NCBI GenBank assembly: GCA_021397835.1
Contig: JAJFZO010000658.1
Span: forward strand, 193,501-257,500
Reading direction: 5' to 3'
DNA length: 64,000 nucleotides
Source of the DNA: Moringa oleifera
Lineage: Eukaryota > Streptophyta > Magnoliopsida > Brassicales > Moringaceae
How positions within the stretch are numbered: position 1 is the first letter of the stretch; each line of letters opens with the position of its first letter. A model generated the notes under the pieces. The model was given only the letters and a program-made list of their open reading frames with translations, searched no databases and was not told the DNA's origin. Positions 11,465 through 24,731 of this stretch are shown piece by piece. A program made the position numbers and the translations under genes.

Positions 11465-14400
11465 AATGAAATAACTTTCCCTATATGGGAAACTGCCTTT
11501 TCCATCAAAAGAACATAAACCCCCAGAGAAATAGAGCAAGAAGCTCCTCAACCAACTCGAACTCTACAGGCTACACCCTCCTTTTTGGATCTCCTTCAAG
11601 AAAAAACGAAGCTAATGCTGAAGGGTCTCTCTTTTCTTTTCTTTTTCTCAGCTGGAGACCACTCGCAAGTTGTAGCTAAGCTAGTACGTAAGATCTGACT
11701 AAATAGCTCCTTTGCCCTGTATTTGCTAATAAACAGTGAATATCGTGTGGCGGATTTAAGATTTAGGGATGGGTTACCGCCATTCTCGGCCTCTGCTTTG
11801 CTTCCATGCTTCCGACATTCGCACCACTGCTAGTCGACAAATTTGTAAAAGCAACACCCTTTCAATCGCTCTCGTCATTATTGCGGTATCTATGGTCTCC
11901 TGCGTGTCAACCTAATCACCCTACGAAACCACTGAACCACTTTGGTTCATTATTTTATTAAGAAAAAAACTGACACAGGATGTGGGCACCTCATAAATCC
12001 TCCACAGCATCCACTGCTCCTCTCGATAACATGCTTTCTAGACTTCTAGTTAAAGGAATAGTCAACCGGAGAAAAGGCGATGCATGTCCCGTCATTGTGT
12101 TCTTCATTACCTCTCCAGTTTGAGAAGTTTTTGACCACTTTCTCTCTCCCCTAACCATGATCTTTCTATATATACAGAACCAATATTAGGAGGATTTTTA
12201 AGCTTTTTAATATTAGGAAAAAGCTTGTTCATGTCTCTGTCTTCTCTTACCATGCATAAAGAATCAAGGATGGTGCTCTTTTTACTTGTGGAACATGTAC
12301 ACAGAGACCTTTAAAACACACATTATAAAAAGGATAACTCACTGCATGTGTAGTCAAATGGCAAGACAGTTTTAGCACCAAACAATTAATCCACTACCTG
12401 CTTCTGGTGGCATGTAATTAGGTAACGCAATCAAGGATATTGTTCCACTCACGAAAAAAGATGAAGAGCATGAATTGACCCATTCAGTGTTACGAATTTA
12501 CCGTCTTTAATGGTTAAATAGCGTTTCTTTAGAAGCTTAGGAAGTGGGACTATCCTCGGAATGGGATATCAAAGTTCAAATTGACAAGGCAGCATAAACA
12601 CTTTGTGGAGTGTCATAAACGCCGTGACGTTTGTCAATGTGATCATGGTTAGAGCCCTTTTCTGCCTGGGGGGTGCACCACGGTCCACAAGGACAGTAGC
12701 ACACGTGATGCATTAACTAATTGCCTCCACAGATGCCGCCCTCCTTTTCACAGCAGGACTCAACGTTCAGTTCACCAGCCACTTGCCCTTTCTCCCTCGT
12801 GAGTTGAACCCCATCGTTCCACTGTTCAATGTTCCCTTCATTTCTGTGCATCCTGCCGACATTGATTGGCGGTGGTTGTTCAACTTCCATCATAGACAAT
12901 CTGTACCTTCGGTAATGCATTAAGATGATGAGACGTTAGCAGCCATTAAAATGGGACCTGCCTAGGACACTGAATGACAGATTAACTAACTAACAGCGCT
13001 TAGGAAAACTTAATAAGCTTTGCACTGGGACATGTCTCATTATATTGTTCTTGAGGATAACACTTTAACTCTTTTCTCAGGGCTGCTGCATCAGTATTAT
13101 CATTTATATTTGCTTGGTATATATGTACCTTGCTTCTGTTTTATAGACAGACAAATTAGGCTATTCTTTTGAATCTTTTCTTAACCAATAACGAGGGTAC
13201 CAAGAAAAATTTCCTACTTTGTCAAAGTGATATGTAGCTGGATTATGGTTCCAAGGCTGCCTCCTCACAAGCAGCAAGTTCAGGGGCTCACTGCAGAGAC
13301 TTGTGTTAGAAGTCAAATATGGCATAGAAATGCACTCCATGGGACTATAGAAGCAAAAGTTGATGTGTTATCATCTAAAAGTAATGCTCTGAAAAACTTG
13401 GAAATGCATGTGATGTTCTTTAGCCAAAAACAGTTTGCTTCATATATACTCAACATCCATGTTTAAAAAGGGTATGAATAACACTAAAAACCTGAGCTTT
13501 GAAAAGATCATAAATAAAAAGAATAGAATTTTACAAAATGGGTAATGCTCGGAGAGCCACAGAGATCCTTTGAAAGTCGAAACAAACGGGATGGAGATAG
13601 ATTGACATTATGGAAAATGGGTCGGTAAGTGTGTGTATGGGAGAGCGAAGGAGAGACGTGTTGAAATAAAAGAAGCATTAATGGTACGCCAGTAGGGTTT
13701 GGGAACGACAGCTGGACAGACGAATGCCGTGTCCCCATCACACGAAAGAATACAAAGCTCTTTGATCTCTTCCTCTTTTTCTCTCTCTAATGGACACCCT
13801 TTTCTCTCTCGAATTTCCATCTTGACTTGTCTTGAATCGGACGGTCAGCGAATGCTGTTGTTTGTGAAGTAGTAGATAAGGTTAAACCCACCTCGAAATA
13901 CGAACCCCACACTTGACTGATCAGTTTTTATTTTTATTTCGTTATCGTTATGAAACCGGGTCCCCTTTACCCTCTCTTCTGCCTTTCTTCTTTAGTCTTT
14001 CAAAATTGACTGCATCATTGAAAGAGTAGATGCGTCCCTTAATAAAACTAAGACGGCCCACAGACAGACAGAGCAAAACCATTGCACCAAATGATGCTCT
14101 CCCGCTGTCTCTTTCTCTTTTTTATGTCTTCCTACGAGGCATGAATGCGTCTCGAGTCACGAATAGGGAACAAAGGAATAAGGACGGCATGGACCGCTTG
14201 CTTCGTAATTGATATGTTCGCTGATTTCCAAGCTACCACCGCCAAGGAAACACTGCCTTTGCCGTTCATCCTCTTTCTTTTCTACAAAATATATCTCATT
14301 AAACACTGCCTTGGGTTTCGCGGCAACTATCATTGTTTACTTCAGGTCAAAATCTTTTTGATTTTTCTTTAAATCACACTTGTCGCCATCTTGCCGTTGG

Positions 14401-15274
14401 CAAGAGCCACGAGGTTTGGAGATGGGCTCTGCACCTTTCCGTTCTTTTGCTCTTAAAATATAGGGGTTTTACTCGACTCTACCTGAACGTTCTTGCGCAG
14501 TTGGCAGAATCGAGGCTTTCAAAGGATAGGATACTGTGCTTGAAATGGGGCTCTGAAACAACTTATGGTTGATGTTGATTCTTGGTTGGTCCTGCAGATT
14601 GCATCACCATACTTAGTGGTTGGGCCTGAGCCATGGCCTTTATCTGCAACAAACAGCCAACGTTGGGGACATCATCATCATGATAAATTGGAAGTCAAGC
14701 TGAGCAATACCAGACAATACAGGCAAATTTGATTGCTAAACATTTCACATCATTCCTTCTCGCTTTCGGGATCTATTTATTAGTATTAGTTTGCCATGCT
14801 TGTGTTTTGTCTTTTTAACACGAGGGCTAAGCAATATTCAATACGCAAGTTTGATGGTATTATGGATTGACATGAGTTGTTACATCATTTTCTTTTGGGT
14901 AAGAGAGAGAAAGGAGATGACCAATTTAGAATTTGAAAGCTCTGGTGGTGGACATGGATTTCTCCGACTTGGGTTCAATGTGGTAGCTTTTCTTCAAATC
15001 GAAGTGTCTGCTGTCTCTCAAATATTATATAATTTTCAAGCACAGAAAATAAACAGACAAACATGTCTGGAATCTTGCCTCTTCGCATGTGCTGCATTTG
15101 GCAAATTCCATTAAGGTATCCATAGGAGCCATTTGCAGCACCTGGAGTTAGAGATCTTCATGCTGTTAAGTGGATTCAACCAAAATTAGCACCCAAAACA
15201 AAGAATACAATAGGAGTATGGAACCCCTCGTGTCCTTGTAATGTTATTTCCTTTCTTTGTTTAACAAGACTATC
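11465..15274. other. Intergenic region, GRF promoter to LRR-RLK promoter
   Basis: No gene is recognised in 3.8 kb. Frames of up to 107 codons (for example 14791-15114) have no family resemblance. The part near 11465-11700 is GRF 5' leader, with a pyrimidine-rich stretch on the plus strand. A palindromic G-box (CACGTG, 12702-12707) is present, but no nearby gene start makes it informative. Confidence 0.5.
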
Positions 15275-18200
15275 ATGTTCTTCTCATTACCATATTATGC
15301 TCTCTTCTTTCTTACCCTTTCACTAGTTTCCTCACTCTCGCTGCATCCATCTGCTATTTACCTTCTCCAGTTCCTTTATAGCCTCCCTAAACAGTCTCAA
15401 GAACTCTTGCCATGGAACCAATCCACTTCACCTTCTTCACCTTGCGATTGGCCTGGTGTTTCTTGCTACCAAAACAACAGTTTTCAACTCAGGGCCTTAA
15501 ACCTCTCAGGCTTTGGACTCTCTGGCATCTTAAATGAGTCCATTTCCCATCTCTGCCTCCACGAACATTTACTTTCTCTTGACCTCAGTGGCAACAATTT
15601 CACCGGCACCATACCTCAGCTGCTTGGGAACTGTGGCCGACTCGGTACCATTCTTCTAAATGACAATGGCTTCCAAGGGCGAATTCCCCAAGGGCTCTTT
15701 CGATCCAAGTGGCTTTCAAGGCTTGACTTGGGGCGTAACTTCCTTTCTGGTGAAATCCCTCCTGAGGTAAGTTTTTGTACCAATCTTGAATACCTTGGAT
15801 TATACAACAACTTCTTGACCGGAGAGGCTCCAACTGAAATATTTTCTCTTCCAAAACTTAAGTTCCTATATTTGAACACAAACAACCTAACTGGCCCATT
15901 GCCGGATATCTCACCTCCATGTGCAGTTGTTGATCTTTGGATTCATGAGAATAAATTTGCAGGATCTCTTCCTCCTACCCTCAGTAATTGCCAAAACCTT
16001 ACCACGTTTATAGCAAATAACAACAATCTTGAAGGGGTGATTCCACCAAAGGTCTTTAAGGGTCTTTGGCGACTCGAAGTTCTCTACCTTAACGACAACA
16101 ATCTGGAAGGCGGCGTTCCAGAGACTTTGTGGGATCTTAAAGGTTTGCGAGAGCTTGTTCTCTCAGGGAACAACCTTAATGGAACTATATCTGAGAGGAT
16201 TGCTGGATGCAATCAACTTGCTGTTATTGCTCTCTCGGGTAATAAGCTCGTGGGTCACATTCCTTGGTCCATAGGAAATCTAACAGCTTTGAACTATTTG
16301 CTTCTCTTTGATAACATGCTTACGGGCTCATTACCTCCAGAACTTGGAAACTGCATCTCCCTTGTGGAACTTAGGCTTCAGGATAACTTTATTGGAGGGA
16401 CTCTTCCTGCCGAAATTTGCAAACTTGAAAATCTTGAAGTTCTTCTTTTGTTTAACAATCGTATTGAGGGCCCTATTCCGCCAGAGATTGGTGTTATGAG
16501 CAATCTTCTGCAGTTAGCTCTGTATAACAACAGTTTGAGTGGGAGAATCCCATTTCAAATTACCCATTTAAAGAAACTTACATTTCTTTCCTTAGCACAC
16601 AATAATCTGACCGGCAAGGTGCCAACCATGCTAGGAAAAAGTTCTCCTGGTTTAGTGAAATTAGATTTGTCTGGGAACAGCCTTGATGGTCCTATTCCTT
16701 CCAGTATATGTACCCAGAATAGACTTTCAGTTTTGGCCCTCGGGGACAACCGATTCAATGGTAGCTTTCCCTTTAAAATTGCAAAATGTTCATCTCTCAG
16801 GAGGGTGATTCTTAGAAACAATCGTTTGCAAGGAAATATACCAGACAGTATGGATAAAAACTCTGGAATTCTTTTCATGGATGTTAAGGGCAACTTGCTT
16901 GAGGGGAGTGTACCCATGGTTCTTGGTCAATGGAGCAATCTGTCAATGTTGGATCTTTCACAGAATAGGCTCTCTGGGTCTCTACCTCCTGAGCTTGGAA
17001 AGCTGAAGAATCTTCAAATTTTAAGAGTTTCTTCTAATAGACTGACTGGAAGCATTCCAACTGAGTTGCGTGGTTGCGAAAAGATAATCAAACTGGACGT
17101 CAGCAAGAATTTTCTTTCTGGAAGCATTCCTTCCGAGATAACATCATTGATAAAACTGGAAAGTCTTCTCCTTCAAGAGAACAAACTTAGTGGATCTATA
17201 CCTGATTCTTTTTCATCCCTTCAAAATCTCATTGAGTTGCAGCTTGGAAGCAACATGCTTCAAGGTTCAATTCCTTGCAGTTTGAGTAATCTTCACGATT
17301 TGAGTTCAGTTCTTAATTTGAGCAATAATAGGCTCTCTGGTGAAATTCCGGGCTGTCTTGGCAACCTCGACAAGTTACAGATTCTTGATCTCTCAAGCAA
17401 CCGACTTTCCGGCAAGATACCAACAGAACTAAACAAAATGATATCCCTGTATTTTGTGAACATTTCATCCAATGACCTGATGGGAGAAATCCCATCTGCT
17501 TGGATGAAGTTGGTGGCTTCCTATCCAGGGTCTTTTCTTGGAAATTCAGAACTTTGCCTGTTTGGTAATGATTACTGTAGGGAAGTTCAAGATAGCCATA
17601 CCAGATGGCGTTTACTGGCTGCCGTGATTATTGGCATGTCTGTCTCTGTGGCATTGCTGTGTGCTGTAATTTACATATTGGTTGTTCGAGGCCTTAGACA
17701 GAAATACTCCCTTGATCAATGTGGTCTCCTTGAATATCAATCAACAACTGAAGATTTGCCAGAGGATTTAAAACTTGAAGATATAGTGCGTGCTACTGAA
17801 GGATGGAATGACAAATATGTGATTGGAAGAGGTAAACATGGAACCGTTTACAGGACAGAATCTGCAAAGTCTAGAAAGCATTGGGCTGTTAAGAAGGTCA
17901 ATATGTCTGCGGCTAACTTTATCATCGAGATGAGAACTCTGAGCTTGGTTAGGCACCGAAATGTGGTAAGGATGGCAGGTTATTGTATCAAAGATGGTTA
18001 TGGTTTCCTTCTCACCAAGTACATGCCTGGGGGTACCGTCTTTGATGTGCTGCATCGTAGTGAACCCCCTTTGGGTTTGGACTGGAGCACCCGCTACCGA
18101 ATTGCTTTTGGTATAGCTCAGGGTCTTTCTTACCTTCACCATGATTGTGTGCCTCAGATCGTCCATAGGGATGTCAAGTCAGATAACATTCTTCTGGATT

Positions 18201-18758
18201 CTGAACTGGAACCAAAGATTGGAGATTTTGGGATGGCGAAGTTGGTTAATGATTCTGATTCAAGCTCCACGGGGTCTGCCATTGTGGGCACACTCGGATA
18301 CATAGCACCAGGTTGGTTACTTTTCATCACACTTCTCTTACGTCCAACAATCTTGAGAATTTATGTTAATCTGAATTTAATCCTGTGGCTTTTCCCTTTT
18401 CTTTTTCTTCCGCACTTCAGAGAATGCGTACTCAGTTCAACTGACAGAGAAGTGTGATGTCTATAGCTATGGAGTCATTCTGTTGGAGATTTTATGCAGA
18501 AAATTGCCTGTGGACCCTAGCTTCGAGGAAGGCCTGGATATTGTGTCTTGGACAAGAAAGAATCTAAAGGAAAATGAAGAATGTATTTGCTTCCTTGATG
18601 AGGAGATCAATCTCTGGGACAGTGATGAACAACAGAAGGCCCTGAGACTTTTGGAATTGGCACTCCAATGCACTGAACAAGCAGCTGATATTAGACCCTC
18701 CATGAGAGAAGTAGTAGGAATCCTTATCAAGTTTAATGATAAACATCAGAGGTTGTAA
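15275..18758 (+). CDS. PEPR-like leucine-rich repeat receptor kinase
   Basis: Two exons, 15275-18311 and 18421-18758, give about 1124 residues. There is an N-terminal signal peptide (MFFSLPYYALFFLTLSLVSS). Next come an LRR N-cap with the CDWPGVSC pair, more than twenty plant-type LRRs with many N-glycosylation sites, and a closing Cys pair. One transmembrane segment lies near residues 782-806. The kinase domain starts near residue 845: IGRGKHGTVYR, WAVKKV (catalytic Lys), IVHRDVKSDN, GDFGMAKLV and GTLGYIAPE. All catalytic residues are present and it is an RD kinase, so it should be active. The intron falls inside the APE codon run, as in LRR-RLK subfamily XI. Kinase wording is closest to PEPR1/PEPR2 (danger-peptide receptors), but the ectodomain differs, so the ligand cannot be assigned. 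An in-frame read-through of the intron would truncate the kinase after IAPG. Confidence 0.92.
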
Positions 18759-20100
18759 ATAACATTATTTAGTAGTCAATGCCAATGTTTTGCATCATTT
18801 TCCAAGTGCTATTTGAAACTAATCTGCAGCAACTATAGCAACTAAATAGTCCTTGGGGACTTTTAAGATGACATACACCTCTTTTGGATGGTTTTGGGCA
18901 CGTGGCCATCTGTGGTGCAGAGGAGGTGAGCTGCTTGGGCATGGTCCACGGACCTTCTTGATCCTCATTGACCCTACCCACTAACTTGGGTCATATGTTT
19001 ATAAACAAGGACCGCTGTTGCAATTTTCTGTAGATCAAGGGTTTGATCAGAATGCTTACCCTGTTTGCATGATAAAAATGGCAAAGTTCATATCAGTTTA
19101 CCAGAAATCAAAGTCATTCCAGTTACATTAGACCATTTCATAGCTGCATGATCGTCTAATATTTTCACTTGAAGCAAGCAGATAACTTTTTTGCAACATA
19201 TTTCAAATGTCATCAGGTGCCAAGATGAGTAACAACGTATTAGAGCATCATCATCTCTCTTACTAGAGTTGAATTCAGTACCTTCACATTCCAGTATGGC
19301 TGCTAATGCTAAGAGCCAGGTTTCCACCAACATTACTAGCCAAACACCACAAAATCTGTCACGCAGGGGAAAATAAAAGGTCCTTTCAACATGTCATATC
19401 TAAGCAAGCTACAAAGGAAAAAATGACCAGATCCAAGGGGAGAATGTGTGCGCGCCAAAACCAATATTGCAAGCTCAGACTCTTCAATCTTTACCAAAAA
19501 CTCTCCTCTTCCTGCTTTGAGGATTATAATCATCATAATGGAACAATATAATTTTGTCCAGAAAACATTCACAACAAATTCAGTAAGCTTATAATGCTGC
19601 ATGCACTAAGATCCTTTGCATTTCATTAAATCAGGCTGTTCAAGGAATTTTCACCATTCTATACAGCATGGGTCCCTTTTTCCTTTCTATTCTCATAAAG
19701 AAGCTTTAGTTCCTTCAAATTCTATGGTAAACATGATGGCGTGGCTTGAATACTTCATTATTAACAGGTAGCAACCACAGCAAAATAATCGATACAACAT
19801 CCATTATTTCTCCCAGATGCCTGATTACAGCAACCATTGACATAATTAGAACTATCTAGACCCTAATTTATTTTCAAACGAGCTGGCAAGTTTCAATCAT
19901 GACAGTATGCAAGACACAAGCTTCAGGTAAATTGGGTAACTCGATTAGTATACAATACAGTGACACAGGAAACTTGAGTTGTAACTGTTCTTTGAAAAGA
20001 AAGGCCAAGGGCAAAACCCTTTAAGAAGCCAATTGCATTTCAAGAGAAAAACATTCTTGTAACCACAAATTTAAACTCCAATAGCATGCCATCAGAGCTA
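18759..20100. other. Convergent intergenic region after the LRR-RLK
   Basis: No gene is recognised. Overlapping frames on both strands at 19088-19602 have no domain support. It presumably holds the 3' ends of the receptor kinase and of the mini-protein gene. Confidence 0.5.
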
Positions 20101-21797
20101 CTACTCTGTTGCCTCCACATGATGAGAGGCTTCAGGTTGTTTAAAACTTTCCAGAGCAGAGATTCGTCGATCTAGAGATTCATGAAGACTTGCCACCTGG
20201 AGAAACAAAGGCAGAAGAAACATAACTAAGTCCATATCAATGGTTTCCCTCTCAAGCCCTTGCATGCATACACACAAAGAGAAGCCAAAACTGTGAAGAA
20301 GTGAGAACATAAGAGGCCATACATCAACTTAAAACTAACACAAAAACTTCCACTTAAAGAGCTAATGGGAATTTCTTTTTCCTGATTGCTTTAGCAATGT
20401 GTCACAATAATGTGTCAGAATAATTCAGTATTTCTGCATCTTTTTCAGACTTCCTCCCTCCACATCACAAGAAGCAATTAAATGCTTACAAGTTGCACAC
20501 AGTAGGAGCTCCATGAATACTACAACAAATAAGAAGACTGTCTTGTTGCTTACGTGAACAAAGGAAGCAGAGGGAGTTAAATTAATGTTTCTCCTCGAAC
20601 ATTTCACCTATTCCATCTCAAGGTTTCAACCTTGTGCCTAAGCTCTTCGTTAGATAATAACACATCACTGCCCAAGTTCATATTCAGGCGTATTCGCCCA
20701 GAAAATGAAATTACATTAAAGAAACATTTCCAAATCAAAACTCAAAACTAAATCGACCAGGCAACATGCAACTCTGCCCATAAGATAATGATTCAAATAA
20801 GCATCACACATCAGAAAATACCTGTGTCAGAGACCACTTAATCTAATATGGAGTAGACAAGATCCCAATACGTGGGCATGGACTCACACACACACACACA
20901 CACAATAAGATTACAATTTACCTCTTTATCCGAACCAAATACATTGCATTCTTGTGTTAAAGGAGAAGATATCTACTTTATTCATCCATCCATGCAACTC
21001 AAAAACAACATCCATTCAATACAACATCCATGGATGATTGTTTAAGCAATAAATCAAGGGAACAGAAACGAATGCCTAAGATAAGATCAAGTAAAGGCAG
21101 ATGATAAATTCAGAATGCATAAAAAGGAAAATTTTAACAAGAAAAAATCATTGAAATGGGTCAGGGGCTACAAATTGAAAGCATAAATGGAGGCACTTAA
21201 AAGAGCCACATGAAGTAAAGTTAAAGAAATTTCCATTGAACTATTTAACGTTTACAAGCTTTATACCAAGTCAATGGAACATAGTATGAATGTTTATTTT
21301 CATCTATGAAGGCTGTACGTAGCCAAGAACCCTAGCAGGGCGTCAATGGCTCTAGCAATTGCATTTTTGTCATCAATTTTGAATATTTTCCATTTTCTCA
21401 AAATATTCTCTAGCTATTGCGCATCTGTCATACAAAAATTGGGGAAAAAAAAAACCTCCTCATATAAAAGCAAAACTATAAATAACTGGGAGCTCTATAC
21501 AACAAATATAACTCGGGGACCTTCACATCCCATCTATGAAATCAATCTAACAAACAATTAATTCCTTTTGATGAGAAACATAGCGAGTGCTATATGCTAA
21601 AGGAAAGCACAGATGATTAAAACTCCAAATGCACAGCCACGAGCGCATATTAAATGAATATGAATATTGGGTACCTGATCAGAGATGGATTCACGGGCAA
21701 TATTGTAATCCTTGTAAAGGATGCAGAAGCCCAACAATGACGACGTTGCAGCTCCTGTGAAGAATGACGCCAATCTCACCCGCAACAAGTATCCCAT
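20101..21797 (-). CDS. Conserved 72-residue single-TM mini-protein
   Basis: Two phase-0 exons, 21797-21675 and 20196-20101, are separated by a 1.48 kb intron with a good donor (CAG/GTACC) and acceptor (CTCCAG/G). The product starts MGYLLRVRLASFFTGAATSS, continues through a hydrophobic segment (about residues 9-27, LASFFTGAATSSLLGFCILY) and ends in a short amphipathic helix (SLHESLDRRISALESF). A very basic N-terminus, one membrane span and a C-terminal coiled-coil-like helix suggest a small organelle or membrane-anchored protein. I recall similar short uncharacterised proteins in other plants but know of no assigned function. It is divergently arranged with the GIF gene, start codons 350 bp apart. 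Frame continuity across the splice and the protein-like pattern support a real gene. Confidence 0.75.
20885..20904. repeat. (CA)10 microsatellite
   Basis: A perfect CA dinucleotide tract inside the intron of the mini-protein gene. Confidence 0.9.
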
Positions 21798-22146
21798 CTT
21801 CCTCTTCTCCTCCTGGTTCTTCTTCTGTGTCGGATTTATGATACGTCCAACTTCTCTCTATATGCAAATACACAGTAAATCGGCCCTCTTTGTTTTTCCA
21901 ATAAACGGCGCCGTATTCATGTGCAAAACGACATCGCTTGATTGTCCCTTAGAGTTTAGATTGTATTACAAAACTTCGCCTCGGCCTCGTTAGTTTTTAC
22001 TTTATTTTAGTGAAACTCTTTCTTTCCTGCATCTGAAGACAGTGATACAGCCCAAATGCAGTATAGCAGAGGAGTCCATTGAGGTTTCTTTCTTCTTTCC
22101 CTACCTCTATAAAACTAGGGTTAGGATTTGAGTATTGGCAGTGAAA
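21798..22146. promoter_or_regulatory. Bidirectional promoter region, mini-protein / GIF
   Basis: Only 349 bp separate the divergent start codons at 21797 (-) and 22147 (+), so both core promoters and leaders must share this segment unless a leader intron exists. No clear TATA box is seen for either gene; a TATA-less bidirectional promoter is plausible but unproven. Confidence 0.55.
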
Positions 22147-24731
22147 ATGCAGCAGCAACCACAGATGTTAAACCCTCCTACGAAGATTACAACTGAGCAG
22201 ATTCAAAAGGTAGGACCTTTACATGCACATAAAGGTAAAAACATGCTTATGGACATATATATCATTTGTCTATCAGATATGTATATTTTGTGTGTGGTAA
22301 TAGTGGGTTTTGCATGCATTCCAGTCCGGTGGGAGCTCTTTGTTGCGTTCATATGAGATAATACTTGCCATTACTATTTTTGTGTTCTTGGTTTTCCCTT
22401 GTTTTTTCCTAAAAGCCAATAATGAAAGCTTTCTTTTGCTTCATTGTTTTCGTGGTGTTTAGCGTTCTTGTCTCTCTAAGAAGTATGCCATTTTGTTGAA
22501 ATTTCAGCTTTTAATATGATATTTTAGATACTTGGCCTTTTCTTTCTGTTTTTTGGCTGATTGAATTCTCTTTGCTTACCTTGAACACAAACTTGATTAT
22601 GTCTTATTAATTCCATTTTTCTTTTTCTCTTATAGAGATGGGTGTTTCCTTGACTTAGTTGACCTTTTTTTCTTATCTTCATTCAAAGATCACATAGTAT
22701 ACATGGAGATGGCATTTGTTTAAGATGTGTGTGATGGCTAGTTAGATTTTGAAAAACTATCTCAAGAGTATTTCTCTCTTGATGGAGCGTATGAAATTAT
22801 TTCCATATTGGTAAATATGGTTACCTTTCTTTATATACATGATTTGAGCTCTGCAGAAACATGAAAAGAAGCAACTTTTTTTTTTCTTTCCAAAATACAG
22901 GTTTGTGCAAGTGTTATCTGATTTCTCTGGAATTCAAATGGGTCTATACATATTTATGTCCTAGGATTAGCATGCATCCATATTAAGCTTGACTCTTATC
23001 AATTTGTGTGTGAAAATATATTATAAAGAAGGCCCCCCAAAAGAACCTGTTTTTGAAGCATCAAGTTAAAGTAGTTTCAATTCTACTTAACCTGACTTTT
23101 ATTAGAGAAAAAGGGGCAATATGAGAAAAGGAAAGAATCATTAATTTGACACTATCATATAAAGTTAGTGATGTATTTTGCTTGATGCAGTACCTCGACG
23201 AGAATAAGCAGTTGATAATGGCAATACTGGAAAACCAAAGGCTGGGAAAGATCGCTGAGTGTGCCTCGTGAGTGACAATTTATTGTGATTTTCTCTCATA
23301 TATTGGCATTATGGCAGCAAATGGTACCAGGTTCTAACCTCTTGGAGTTGTATTCTAAGTGAGTGCATGAAGCCATGTTTAACTGCTTGAAGTACACTAG
23401 TTATGTTTGCCCTTTCCTTTTCATGTGACTCATTGTGTCTGGTAACTTTTTTGTTTACCATCTCTTTTTCTGAATTAAAGAGGACTCGTCTTTATTTACT
23501 GGCGTTTTCAGGCAGGTGTTTTACATGATTTACTCATTCAATGGTAAAGTGCTGCATGGAGCATGTTCTTTATCTGTGCTAAGCCTATATTAGGGGACTG
23601 CCTGAAATGGAGGCATAGTGAAGGAGTATCCCCACCATTCTCTGAAGAGAAAGCAGCAGAATATTACTGACTTCTTTTCCTGGTTTGGTGTTCTTCTAGT
23701 GGGTTACCTGTTTTGGCAAGGTTTATAATCAATGATATCAGTGATTGCAACCTGGATGGTAGCAAGAAAACGGATGGTCTACCCTTGGTTTAGCCTTTTT
23801 ATTTGCTTGAATATTATGAATTGTTATTTGTATTCTGATGTTATTGTGTGCTGCATTAAGTATCTCTTTGCCTAGCCTGGATCATAATCTTAAGCATGGT
23901 GAGCAGAAGGCTAAATTAACTGGGGTTGCTGGTTCAGTAACTTCATGAAGGATATATGTATTGATCAGGTGTCTGCATGAGGCTTTTGCTATGACTTCAG
24001 CCGAGTTATTTGCTTCATACGGATATTATATTTCCATGTTTCACAGTGCATCAGAATCTGGTCCCTCGTTCTGTTTTCCATTATTGAACGCACTTGGCTT
24101 TCTGCTGATTCTATTATAAAAAAGATGAGAGATTGTGCTGGTTTTATGCTTGTAGTGAGCTCATTGTTTGCCCATGTCCTGGGGATACAAACTTCTATTT
24201 AGCTGTCCAAGTATGAATTTAGGTGGTTGTATGACATTTCAAATGATTTAGGTACCAAGCACAGCTACAGCAGAACCTCATGTATCTTGCCAGAATTGCC
24301 GATGCCCAGCCCCAGGCAACAACAACAATTCAGGTGGGTTACCTGCTGAGTGCCATTTCAAGACCTCTTTGCCATTTAATATCCAAAAAACAGAAGATTG
24401 CCCCACCTTACCTGATGAGAAATTGTTGCAGATGCTCCCACCAGGTACAGTGCAGCAAGACCCACATGCACAGCCGACTCAGGTTACAATATCTCAGCAG
24501 CAACCAGGTTCTGTTGGCACAAAGTTACCTTTTCAGCTCGTTGAGCAGCAGCAACATCAACCACCTTTCCTCCAACAACAGCAACTCATTCAAGCCCAGA
24601 GGAGCATGGGACCTGATGGCCCCAACTGCATATATCAGAGCATGCATATGGGACATGGAGGCAATTTCATGAATGTACAGGGAGCCAAGGAAGACAACAC
24701 AGAGGCAATTGGAAATGGCATGGGGAAGTGA
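22147..24731 (+). CDS. GRF-interacting factor (GIF, SSXT/AN3 family)
   Basis: Four exons, 22147-22209, 23191-23267, 24252-24333 and 24432-24731, give 173 residues. The N-terminal SSXT/SNH domain (QIQKYLDENKQLIMAILENQ, then QNLMYLARIADAQPQ) is the family core that contacts the QLQ domain of GRFs. The tail is rich in Gln, Gly and Met and ends GNGMGK. GIFs have no DNA-binding domain; they bridge GRFs to SWI/SNF chromatin remodellers to promote cell proliferation. The size and short tail resemble Arabidopsis GIF2/GIF3 more than the longer GIF1/AN3. All four splice junctions keep the frame. It has no miR396 site that I can see. It sits about 10.7 kb from a GRF gene and near an IQD gene. Confidence 0.93.

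Noticed and set aside
14791..15114. 107-codon plus-strand frame before the LRR-RLK
   Set aside because: Composition and sequence look like translated AT-rich intergenic DNA; no family resemblance.
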